From: an uncultured Bacilli bacterium
GTDB taxonomy: Bacteria; Bacillota_I; Bacilli_A; RF39; UBA660
DNA: 29,767 nt
Direction: 5' to 3'
Assembly (NCBI GenBank): GCA_947626215.1
Contig: CANQRJ010000003.1
Span: 1-29,767 of the forward strand
Shown here: one piece after another, positions 22,749-29,759 of the stretch
Layout: every line of letters begins with the position of its first letter
Numbering within the stretch: position 1 is the stretch's first letter
The notes under the pieces: model-generated
Told to the model about the DNA's origin: nothing
The model's database searches: none
What the model saw: only the letters and a program-made list of their open reading frames with translations
Made by a program: the position numbers and the translations under genes

Positions 22749-22777
22749 ATATTAACATAAATTAATAGAAAAAACAA
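22749..22777 (-). promoter_or_regulatory. Probable promoter of rplKA
   Basis: TTGTTT (22772-22777) and TAATAT (22749-22754) are 17 bases apart on the minus strand, and a TG extends the -10 element (TGTTAATAT). Transcription would begin just before the L1-type hairpin. The elements are far from consensus, but the placement is right. I saw no strong terminator between this promoter and the gene ending at 22834. Confidence 0.55.
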
Positions 22778-22833
22778 GCACTTTCTTTAATTTATATATG
22801 TCAAAAAAATAATTTTAGAAAAGATAAAGTCAA

Positions 22834-24441
22834 TTATGGTGCATAAACAGTGTAATATGGATGAATGATTATACCTGTTCCCGTAATAGAAGAACGAGTA
22901 ACAGTTAAAACTCCTGAAACAGGATCATACACTTTTGTAAATTGTAATCTTCCATACGCTCCATCTGGAGCAGCAGTAGATGTAGGTATCTCTAGCTTAA
23001 TCATGTCAATAATAAAGCTATTTTCTGTTTTATCATAATAATGTTCTACGTGTGTACAATCAAATTGAACCACATAATCTCCGGATTTCGTAGTTAATTC
23101 TTTTGCTTCCGTTGTAGCATAAATTTGTCCTTTAAAAGATATTGTGCCATGTCCGGTTATAGAATTTCTAGCTACAGTTAATTTTCCAGTATTAGGATTA
23201 TAAGTTTTTGTAAAAGTCAATGTTCCATGAGCTGGTTCAGGAATATTAATTTCTTCTACATTAAACAAGAAATTATCTGCAGTTAAATTTTTATAATTTG
23301 GCACATGAGTACAATCAATTTCAGAAGAATATGTACCATCTACGTTTCCAACATACATAAAGGTTCGTTTTACACTAATAGAAATTTGTTTTGTACTTTC
23401 TACCGGAGAAGTAGTCTTAATGGTAATTATAAAATTATCTAAAAGTTTTACATTACTATCATCCACAGGAGTGACATCAATAATCACTTGTTTTGTACTT
23501 CTTCCATTACTTAAAACTCCTTTTTGAGCATCTCCTCTATAATTAAAATTAAATTTAGAATTTGCTTCAACAGAAACTTCATAATTAATATCAAAATGGT
23601 TATATCTATCAGAATTATAATTTGTTAATGTTAGAGTAACAGACCCACTACCCTCCGTAATATCAAGCTCTGATTTATTAGATTTTACATCAAATAGAAA
23701 AGGCGCTAAAGAAACAGAGATATCCCCTCTTACATCTTGCAAAGTAAAGACATTTTGATTCAAAGTATAATTCCTTATTTCTACATTATTTTGATATACA
23801 ATAATATCATATGGTGCTTGATTAAAAGTAGCCGTTAATGTCCCACCTTCAATAATTTCATTAGGCAAATTTCCATAAAGATCTACATAAGTCACTTTAT
23901 AAATTTTTCTAAAATCAAAGTCCAGATGAACGATATAATCTTCTTTAGAACTTGGTTTTACTCCGTTTTTATATCCTATCGTAATATAAATATCTTTTTT
24001 CATGCCTAGATTACATTTATCATTATTACATAATTTTTGACCTACAGTATAATTTTCGATACTTTCAATTTCTAATTCACTAGATAATCCAGTTATATCA
24101 AAAATACCCATATCTACATTTCCAAAATTTGTAATTTCAATTTTATATTTTATTTTTGATGTATCATTTGGCAAATAAACTGAAGATTCTATTTTATTTA
24201 CATTAAATTCTTCCCACATAGATATAGCTCCATTAGTTTGAGAAACTCCATCATTCGAAACGGAAAAATCAGTAATTCTTATGTCAGATTGAGCACGAAC
24301 TGTGACTCCTATATGATCCACCAATAAATTTTGACTAAACGTAGACCATCCAATAGAAAGAAAAAACACAATTACAACAAAAAAGAAAGAAAGAAAAACA
24401 AGAAAGAAATTTCGATCCATTTTTTTTCTTTTTTTTATCAT
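22834..24441 (-). CDS. SipW-type exported surface protein with C-terminal tandem repeats
   Basis: The 535-residue product starts with a basic stretch and one hydrophobic helix ending in IGWSTFSQNL, very like GFAAYSQNL in the TasA-like protein of this locus. I read it as a SipW-dependent signal. A TasA-like beta domain follows (about 45-180), then an InlB/bacterial-repeat-like domain (VTYVDLYGNLPNEIIEGGTL to DVRGDISVSL), another beta-rich region and two tandem repeats (369-453, 454-535). Only four to six Cys are present. No sortase motif is seen. I take the ATG at 24441 because GGAAGG is too close to the ATG at 24450. Last gene of the locus. Extracellular fibre, matrix or adhesin role is inferred. 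Confidence 0.8.
   Translation of the reverse strand: MIKKRKKMDRNFFLVFLSFFFVVIVFFLSIGWSTFSQNLLVDHIGVTVRAQSDIRITDFSVSNDGVSQTNGAISMWEEFNVNKIESSVYLPNDTSKIKYKIEITNFGNVDMGIFDITGLSSELEIESIENYTVGQKLCNNDKCNLGMKKDIYITIGYKNGVKPSSKEDYIVHLDFDFRKIYKVTYVDLYGNLPNEIIEGGTLTATFNQAPYDIIVYQNNVEIRNYTLNQNVFTLQDVRGDISVSLAPFLFDVKSNKSELDITEGSGSVTLTLTNYNSDRYNHFDINYEVSVEANSKFNFNYRGDAQKGVLSNGRSTKQVIIDVTPVDDSNVKLLDNFIITIKTTSPVESTKQISISVKRTFMYVGNVDGTYSSEIDCTHVPNYKNLTADNFLFNVEEINIPEPAHGTLTFTKTYNPNTGKLTVARNSITGHGTISFKGQIYATTEAKELTTKSGDYVVQFDCTHVEHYYDKTENSFIIDMIKLEIPTSTAAPDGAYGRLQFTKVYDPVSGVLTVTRSSITGTGIIIHPYYTVYAP
22837..23337 (-). repeat. Two diverged protein repeats of about 82-85 residues
   Basis: The repeats share DCTHV, then xxYxxxTxNxF, an IP turn, GxLxFTKxYxPxxGxLTVxRxSITGxGxI and end near YA. 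Copy 1 is encoded at 23083-23337 and copy 2 at 22837-23082. They differ widely at the nucleotide level, so the duplication is old. Each copy has a single Cys. Confidence 0.85.
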
Positions 24442-24486
24442 TCTTATCATTCCTTCCTATTACATTTTTCGCATTAAAAATAAAAT

Positions 24487-25608
24487 TTAATTTTTCTTCT
24501 TTTGCTCTAAATCTACTGCTTTTAAAATCATAAGATAAACATCATCATTATGTTTTATATAAAAATAACATTTTTGGTGATTTACAATATTATAATACAT
24601 AATTGGTAACTTTAAATTATCTCGTATATCTAGTAATTCTTCAAATTTTTCAATTTCTATAATATGATATTTTTCAAAAGAAATCCCAGTTTTGGTTTCA
24701 GAAATAAGTCGATCATAATTTTTCAAAATATTACTTAACATTCTATCATAAGAACTTTTTGGTCTAAACACTAAAAATACATAGTTTATAATTCTAGAAA
24801 GACAAAATGCCGCGATAATAAATAAAATTACTTCTAAAATAAATATAAAAGGTTGAAAAACCCATGCTTTTTGGATCACGATTTCATTATCTTGATGTCC
24901 TCCTGCTACATCAAATTTAATTTGAACGGCACTTAAAGATAAAGGAATGGTTACTTCACTATTTTGCGTATCAGTTAAATCAATATTATACTTCGCTCCA
25001 TCTTTATGGATTTGTAAATACACTTTTAAATTACTTTCCGAATGAACTCCATAATTAGATTTAAAAGTATTAGCTAATTGATTATAATAATCATAATCAA
25101 TAACAACATTTTCTTTAATAGAAAAAGCATCTTGTTCTTTTAAAGAAACTTTTTTGGGTTCCATTAATGTATAATCTTTTTGAAAATAATTAACGTTTGT
25201 AGATGGATTATATATCGTAATTTCTCCAATAATTTGATAATCAAAATCTAAAAATATTGGTTTTTCAATATTAAAATTATAAAGAAAGTCGATAGAAATA
25301 TGATCAATTAAATTTGCAACATACATCATATTTTCATCTAAATATTCCTGTTCATAAAAATCATTAGGTTTTAAATATACTTTATAATTCACATCTTTTT
25401 GCTCTTGATAGGAAATAGTTTCAGGATGTTTATATTGAAAAGAATGAAGTGCTAAATACAAACAACATCCAAATGAAAGAACAAAAAGAATCACAACTAA
25501 AAATAGCCTCATATTATAACTAATATAAATTTTATTTTTTTCTTCTTTAATAGGTTTCTTCTTTTTCATTTGGTTAACCATTTTCATTAATTTTTTCTTT
25601 CCATTCAT
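24487..25608 (-). CDS. DUF5305-like two-pass membrane protein
   Basis: The 373-residue product has a Lys-rich cytoplasmic start, a first membrane helix (about 34-55, MRLFLVVILFVLSFGCCLYL), an extracytoplasmic beta-rich domain of roughly 200 residues (YKVYLKPNDFYEQEYLDENM, LQIHKDGAKYNIDLTDT), a second helix (about 255-285), and a cytoplasmic tail containing YDRMLSNILKNYDRLISETK and a final YIKHNDDVYLMIL. This layout and the tail match DUF5305 proteins, which in archaea and Firmicutes often lie next to SipW-type signal peptidases. Their function is unknown. The ATG at 25608 has AAGGAG seven bases upstream. It begins 11 bases after the peptidase gene. I infer a partner in export or assembly. Confidence 0.7.
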   Translation of the reverse strand: MNGKKKLMKMVNQMKKKKPIKEEKNKIYISYNMRLFLVVILFVLSFGCCLYLALHSFQYKHPETISYQEQKDVNYKVYLKPNDFYEQEYLDENMMYVANLIDHISIDFLYNFNIEKPIFLDFDYQIIGEITIYNPSTNVNYFQKDYTLMEPKKVSLKEQDAFSIKENVVIDYDYYNQLANTFKSNYGVHSESNLKVYLQIHKDGAKYNIDLTDTQNSEVTIPLSLSAVQIKFDVAGGHQDNEIVIQKAWVFQPFIFILEVILFIIAAFCLSRIINYVFLVFRPKSSYDRMLSNILKNYDRLISETKTGISFEKYHIIEIEKFEELLDIRDNLKLPIMYYNIVNHQKCYFYIKHNDDVYLMILKAVDLEQKKKN

Positions 25609-25619
25609 AACCATTCTCC

Positions 25620-26744
25620 TTATTTATTATTTAGCCACACGGTAGGTAATCCAATATAGGGGATTTTAAGATTTACAACACCAAGAATCATTTCCTCCGT
25701 AATAGGATATTCATCTATATTCTCATTCGCATCACCCTTTGTATAAAAGTAATAATGTTGATTATCTTTTACTTTTTCTACAAGTCGATGCACAATTACA
25801 ATATCGTCATATTTATAAGCAATAATTTCACCAATTTCAATATTTTCATATTGATTTGTTTTTTCTACAATCACAACATCTCCTTTACAAATAGTTGGAG
25901 TCATACTGCCACTTGCAATTGCTAAAGCATAATAATGAAAATAACCTGATGTAATATATACTAGAAAGATTGTAATCATAGTTGGCAAAATAAGTGTTCC
26001 AATTTTTTTCTTATGATAATCTCTCAATACTTCTTCATCTCTATCTTTTTGATAAAATAGGTACACTCTATAACACATTAGAATTGGAACAAAAAGCCAA
26101 ACAATAGAATATATGTATTGATTTGGGTTTGGAACAAAAGGAAGTAAGTATAAAAATAGCTCTATTACTAAGCGAAAAAAGATAGTAGGTTTGTAACCCG
26201 TTTTATATCCAATATAACTACAAGCAATATTTATTCCAATAGTTGGTAATACAGTGATAGCTATAAATAGAAATATTTCATAATTACTACCATTTAAATT
26301 CATATAAATGGAATTAGATAAATCTAAAAATAAAAACAAAAGAGTAGTTAAAATGAATAAAAAATGGTTTCCTTCTGATTTCATTAGCATTTGATATCTT
26401 AAAAATTCTTTTAATAAAATAGTAATTATAATTGGTAAAATAATATATACTATATTATATATAGTATAATAATTATCTACCCTTGCAAATCCAAAAAACA
26501 TACCAGATATATAATAGAGTAAGAAAAATATAATAAAAAATATGGTTTCTTCTAATAAAATATCTTTAATATATCGATGCCGATCTTTTTCAAATCCAAA
26601 CCCAAAATAGAAAATGATCATAATAATCATTAAAAACAAGATCATTCTAGTATTACTTAATATATTTGAAACAAAACTATTTAAAATCAAAGCAAAAAAT
26701 AAAACAAAATAGAACAATAATAATTTTTTATAACTTTTTTTCAT
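25620..26744 (-). CDS. SipW-type (S26B) signal peptidase I with a large N-terminal membrane domain
   Basis: The C-terminal 97 residues are a signal peptidase of the SipW/ER type: nucleophile Ser280 in ASGSMTPTI, His319 in IVHRLVEKV replacing the Lys of the usual bacterial enzyme, and Asp338 in TKGDANEN. SipW cleaves TasA- and camelysin-type precursors, several of which are encoded alongside. SipW is about 190 residues with few membrane helices. Here some 250 residues with about eight hydrophobic segments precede the final helix and catalytic domain, an architecture reported for some uncultured Firmicutes and archaea as far as I recall. The role of that part is unknown. Start ATG is preceded by TTAGGAGGC. 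A hairpin separates the gene from the TasA-like gene. Confidence 0.9.
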   Translation of the reverse strand: MKKSYKKLLLFYFVLFFALILNSFVSNILSNTRMILFLMIIMIIFYFGFGFEKDRHRYIKDILLEETIFFIIFFLLYYISGMFFGFARVDNYYTIYNIVYIILPIIITILLKEFLRYQMLMKSEGNHFLFILTTLLFLFLDLSNSIYMNLNGSNYEIFLFIAITVLPTIGINIACSYIGYKTGYKPTIFFRLVIELFLYLLPFVPNPNQYIYSIVWLFVPILMCYRVYLFYQKDRDEEVLRDYHKKKIGTLILPTMITIFLVYITSGYFHYYALAIASGSMTPTICKGDVVIVEKTNQYENIEIGEIIAYKYDDIVIVHRLVEKVKDNQHYYFYTKGDANENIDEYPITEEMILGVVNLKIPYIGLPTVWLNNK

Positions 26745-26767
26745 TTTGCCTCCTAAATAATTTTGTG

Positions 26768-26798
26768 AAAATATATTAAAAGCACTTTAATATATTTT
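26768..26798 (-). terminator. Hairpin between the TasA-like gene and the signal peptidase gene (possible attenuator)
   Basis: Thirteen perfectly paired bases (26768-26780 with 26786-26798) enclose a 5-base loop. On the minus strand the stem ends in TTTT followed by CAC, a poor U-tract, so partial termination or 3'-end protection of the upstream message is more likely than a full stop. It would give more matrix protein than peptidase from one transcript. Confidence 0.65.
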
Positions 26799-26807
26799 TT
26801 TATATTA

Positions 26808-27461
26808 TTAAGCTTGAGCTGAACTAAAATTCAATGTAATATCTCCAAATGTAACGTCAAAATCTCCGTCAACGGCTTTAGAATCTGCATATTCTATTAC
26901 AACTGAAACAGATTTTCCAGTTTCTTTAGCTGGCAATTCTACATTAAGATTATCCGTAGTTTTATCATAAGAAGTGCTATCTACTGTAACTTTTACTGAA
27001 ACATCAGAACAAGCCTCGGTAACAAGATTCTCTGAAGCAGGATTACCACTTGCTGAAGATTTACATTGTGGACTCTCTTGTGCAAAAGTCACACTTTTCA
27101 AAAATGCATTTAATTCCCCATTATTGTAAACATAGAAATCATAAGTTACTGTTTGTTTTTCTTTCCCTTCTTTAAAAGTTGCTTTTAAATTTGAAATCTT
27201 TGTCCCATCAATGGTTGCATTTGTAGCAGTAAAAAATTCATCATTCGTTGGACTATACTTCGGAGTAACTTCTTTTTCCTCGGCCACGGAAGAATTACTT
27301 GTAGAAAACTGAACATCAAATTTACTAGCATCTCCTTTTACTTCTGCAGAAGAACTAATCACTAAATTTTGCGAATATGCCGCGAAACCTACAGATAAGC
27401 CAACCACTGCGACGATCAACGCGACAATTGCAATTACTTTAGAACTTCTATCTTTTTCCAA
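26808..27461 (-). CDS. TasA/camelysin-like SipW-dependent exported protein
   Basis: The 217-residue product has a short basic start, a hydrophobic segment and the SipW-type cleavage region VVGLSVGFAAYSQNLVI, followed by an all-beta domain (FDVQFSTSNSSV, ATFKEGKEKQTVTYDFYVYNNGE, LPAKETGKSVSVVIEYAD, VTFGDITLNF). This is the plan of TasA and CalY, which build extracellular fibres in Bacillus biofilms. Two Cys (CKSSASGNPASENLVTEAC) may form a disulfide loop, which B. subtilis TasA lacks. The start is TTG at 27461, six bases after GGGAGGAGGTG, the strongest ribosome binding site of the locus. An upstream ATG in the same frame has no such site. High translation fits a structural protein. Confidence 0.83.
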   Translation of the reverse strand: MEKDRSSKVIAIVALIVAVVGLSVGFAAYSQNLVISSSAEVKGDASKFDVQFSTSNSSVAEEKEVTPKYSPTNDEFFTATNATIDGTKISNLKATFKEGKEKQTVTYDFYVYNNGELNAFLKSVTFAQESPQCKSSASGNPASENLVTEACSDVSVKVTVDSTSYDKTTDNLNVELPAKETGKSVSVVIEYADSKAVDGDFDVTFGDITLNFSSAQA

Positions 27462-27558
27462 TTCTTTCACCTCCTCCCAAAAATCTATAATATTAATTCC
27501 TAGATAACTCATTAAGATTGTTATAAACAAGTGCTTTTCTTGCTTATTTCATTTACTC

Positions 27559-29421
27559 CTATTCTGTTAATTCTAAATCATATGGGTTTTCATAACTTCC
27601 ATCATGACCATCATCTACAATTTTTACTTTCGATGACAGATACACTACGGGATGAGTTCCAAAAGGGGAGTAAACACGATCATCGTCAGCAATAACACGC
27701 CCTGACGGATACGAATACACATAGAATGCAAAAAGGTTTCCCAAAGAATTTGGCATTAAAAACCATTGCTCACGATCAAAATATAGCCAATCTTTATCAT
27801 AACATTCATTATAATTCCATAAAGTTGTTTCTGATAAACATATATTTCTATTTGTTCCTCCAACTGCATATCCATAATCACTTGCATACATTATTCCTAT
27901 ACTATGAAACGTGATTTCTTCTATTGTATTGCTTGCACTCCATTCGTATTTTGTAGGTGCATCATATCCTCCAATTTGTCCTCTTTCATAGTTATATATT
28001 GCCTCTGTTAATACGTTTGATGTATCCCATCCTCCAATATTCCATATAATTTCATCATCTATCATCCCTTTTGTTGTTTCTTTTATTCCTTTTGTATTAA
28101 AATCACAATTATAGGCACCATACTGAGAGCAGTTTCCATTTGTGCTCTCATAGTATGCTTCATTTAGAATCTTCATTAAAGTTGATTGTGTCCAATCATT
28201 GTTATTCTCATTATTCCACGCATAACTTCCTATACTTTCATCTTTAATAATCTTTAATCTTTGTTCGATATTTCCACTACTTGTTTTAACATTTACAAGT
28301 CCTATGATTCGCCATAATTCTTCATTAAATCTTACATAATTATGTACATAATCTGTTGGATTACTAGTTTCATCATAATTTACTCCTGCATATCGATATT
28401 CTTCTTGGCTAAAGCCTATATCATCTGTTGTTCCAGTAACATCACAATGCCCTACTTTATACAATCCATTTCCTTCTGTGGTTAATTCTATTGTTTTTCC
28501 TCCTAATACCGCAGTTGTTGGTTCCTCATAAATTTCTGTTTTTATGGTCTTTTTAATTTCACTAACCACACCTGTATTAGTTGTTACTTTTAAAGTTACT
28601 GTATGATTTCCTGGATTTACGGAATAACTTTTAGTCAAACTTTCACTTGTTTCCCAATCAGGATTATCATCCAATTTAAATTCATAAGTATTGATTGAGT
28701 TTTCTTCAAATGAAGCTACTTTTGCTTGTGCAATAATATTACTTTCGCATACTGCTAACTCTAAATCTACTTGTGGTTTCATCTGGGATTCGCTTAAATA
28801 ACTTGTAACAACTGTAATCTTACTTACAAATGTTTTATTCATCGCATCTTTATTATCTTCTACTGTTAATTTTCCATCTAACCATATTCTTAAAGCAAAA
28901 CTTTTTGATTCTTTTGGTTTTAAATATCCTGTAGCTAGATTAAATGCATCATAAGATTTTACTTCTTCATTATCTAATGTCGGAGATACCTTAATATCAT
29001 CATTTAAATTTACAATCTCTTTTTCTATTTCTGTTTCTAATTCTTCTTCTATGACAACTTCATTTAATTGAGCTCGAATATATTCTGCATTTAATCTTAT
29101 ATCTTCCGTTATCATTGTATTCGTATTATATTTTTCTAAAGTTTCTAAGTTAATTTGATAGCTTGCATTCGCATCACACTTATTTGTAATGGTAAATTTA
29201 TATGGCGTTAATGTCCTTCCCTCTTCATCATCTATAGGAAAAGCTTTGTCTAAATAAATCGTTGTTCCTTCTTTTTCTAATTTTACATCAAAGCAACTGG
29301 ACGCGATTTGGTTTTCCCCTATTTGAGATAGTCTTAATTGCCAAAATGCGTAACTCATTCCTATAATGCTAAATAGTAATATGAATAATCCTATCACAAT
29401 TAATGCTTTTTTATTTTTCAC
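27559..29421 (-). CDS. Large exported protein: TasA-like N-domain, Ig-like domain and Trp-rich C-terminal module
   Basis: The 620-residue product has an N-terminal signal or anchor (ALIVIGLFILLFSIIGMSYA) ending like a SipW substrate, then a beta domain (about 30-210; YKFTITNKCDANASYQINLE, LKPKESKSFALRIWLDGKL), a predicted Ig-like domain (about 218-300; SYSVNPGNHTVTLKVTTNTG) and a C-terminal module (about 330-620) with YVRFNEELWRIIGLVNV, GIMYASDYGYAVGG and THPVVYLSSKVKI. Similar C-terminal modules are common in exported proteins of uncultured gut Bacilli, in my recollection, and the 724-residue prepilin ends in a related one. The start codon is GTG; the nearby ATG is followed at once by TGA. 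AGGAG lies eight bases upstream. First gene of the locus, with its own promoter. Confidence 0.8.
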   Translation of the reverse strand: MKNKKALIVIGLFILLFSIIGMSYAFWQLRLSQIGENQIASSCFDVKLEKEGTTIYLDKAFPIDDEEGRTLTPYKFTITNKCDANASYQINLETLEKYNTNTMITEDIRLNAEYIRAQLNEVVIEEELETEIEKEIVNLNDDIKVSPTLDNEEVKSYDAFNLATGYLKPKESKSFALRIWLDGKLTVEDNKDAMNKTFVSKITVVTSYLSESQMKPQVDLELAVCESNIIAQAKVASFEENSINTYEFKLDDNPDWETSESLTKSYSVNPGNHTVTLKVTTNTGVVSEIKKTIKTEIYEEPTTAVLGGKTIELTTEGNGLYKVGHCDVTGTTDDIGFSQEEYRYAGVNYDETSNPTDYVHNYVRFNEELWRIIGLVNVKTSSGNIEQRLKIIKDESIGSYAWNNENNNDWTQSTLMKILNEAYYESTNGNCSQYGAYNCDFNTKGIKETTKGMIDDEIIWNIGGWDTSNVLTEAIYNYERGQIGGYDAPTKYEWSASNTIEEITFHSIGIMYASDYGYAVGGTNRNICLSETTLWNYNECYDKDWLYFDREQWFLMPNSLGNLFAFYVYSYPSGRVIADDDRVYSPFGTHPVVYLSSKVKIVDDGHDGSYENPYDLELTE

Positions 29422-29445
29422 ATTTTTTACTCCTATTCTCTATAC

Positions 29446-29474
29446 ATTTTACAACACTTCTGTTCACTCGTCAA
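29446..29474 (-). promoter_or_regulatory. Promoter of the SipW/TasA-like locus
   Basis: TTGACG (29469-29474) and TAAAAT (29446-29451) are separated by 17 bases on the minus strand, 25 bases before the GTG start of the 620-residue protein gene. It can drive the whole five-gene locus, since no strong terminator interrupts it apart from the hairpin at 26768-26798. Confidence 0.82.
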
Positions 29475-29517
29475 CTAATTTAGCTATAACAATAGTATAA
29501 ACACAACAAAGGGAAAT

Positions 29518-29661
29518 ATGTATTATACAGAACGACTACAGTGGATTAAAAATCGTAAAAACATCACTCAATCGAGTTTTGCAGTTAGTCAAATTAAAAT
29601 TGCTAATATGTCCTTATATTATAAGTTTTTTTATTTATCAACAATTTATCATTTAGTTTAG
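29518..29661 (+). pseudogene. Possible remnant of an XRE-type helix-turn-helix regulator gene
   Basis: A 47-codon plus-strand frame begins MYYTERLQWIKNRKNITQSS, which resembles the first helix and a half of XRE-family regulators (RLxWIRExxxxTQxxxA). After about residue 24 the resemblance is lost and the frame turns into Tyr/Phe/Leu-rich sequence and stops. A modest AAAGGG lies upstream. It may be a decayed regulator or chance; the short length leaves room for doubt. Confidence 0.4.
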
Positions 29662-29678
29662 TAGTTTTTTTAATTCTT

Positions 29679-29707
29679 CTTAGAAAAAATTTTATTTATT
29701 ATATAAT
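29679..29707 (+). promoter_or_regulatory. Possible promoter reading towards the right edge
   Basis: A perfect TATAAT (29702-29707) has only a weak -35 (CTTAGA, 29679-29684) at 17 bases. Its predicted start point falls exactly at the base of the hairpin at 29715-29759, which supports transcription of that structure. Confidence 0.45.
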
Positions 29708-29714
29708 GTAAAGC

Positions 29715-29759
29715 ATTTTATAGCACATCTTGAGCAAGCGAAAGAATGTGTTATAAAAT
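29715..29759 (+). ncRNA. Strong hairpin at the 5' end of a transcript leaving the window
   Basis: Positions 29715-29728 pair with 29746-29759 over 14 bp with one G-U, around a 17-base loop that contains its own small CTTG/CAAG pairing and the sequence GCGAAAG. Together with the TATAAT just upstream it looks like the start of a structured leader or small RNA. It is cut off by the window edge and fits no riboswitch I can name. The region 29422-29767 otherwise holds only the promoter of the minus-strand locus and the short frame at 29518. Confidence 0.5.

Noticed and set aside
22775..22804. Promoter using the perfect TTGACA near 22799-22804 for rplK
   Set aside because: No acceptable -10 element lies 16-18 bases downstream; the pair at 22749-22777 fits better.
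27462..27530. Upstream ATG start of the TasA-like protein (23 extra residues)
   Set aside because: It would place the strong GGGAGGAGGTG element inside the coding region and put extra sequence before a complete signal peptide.
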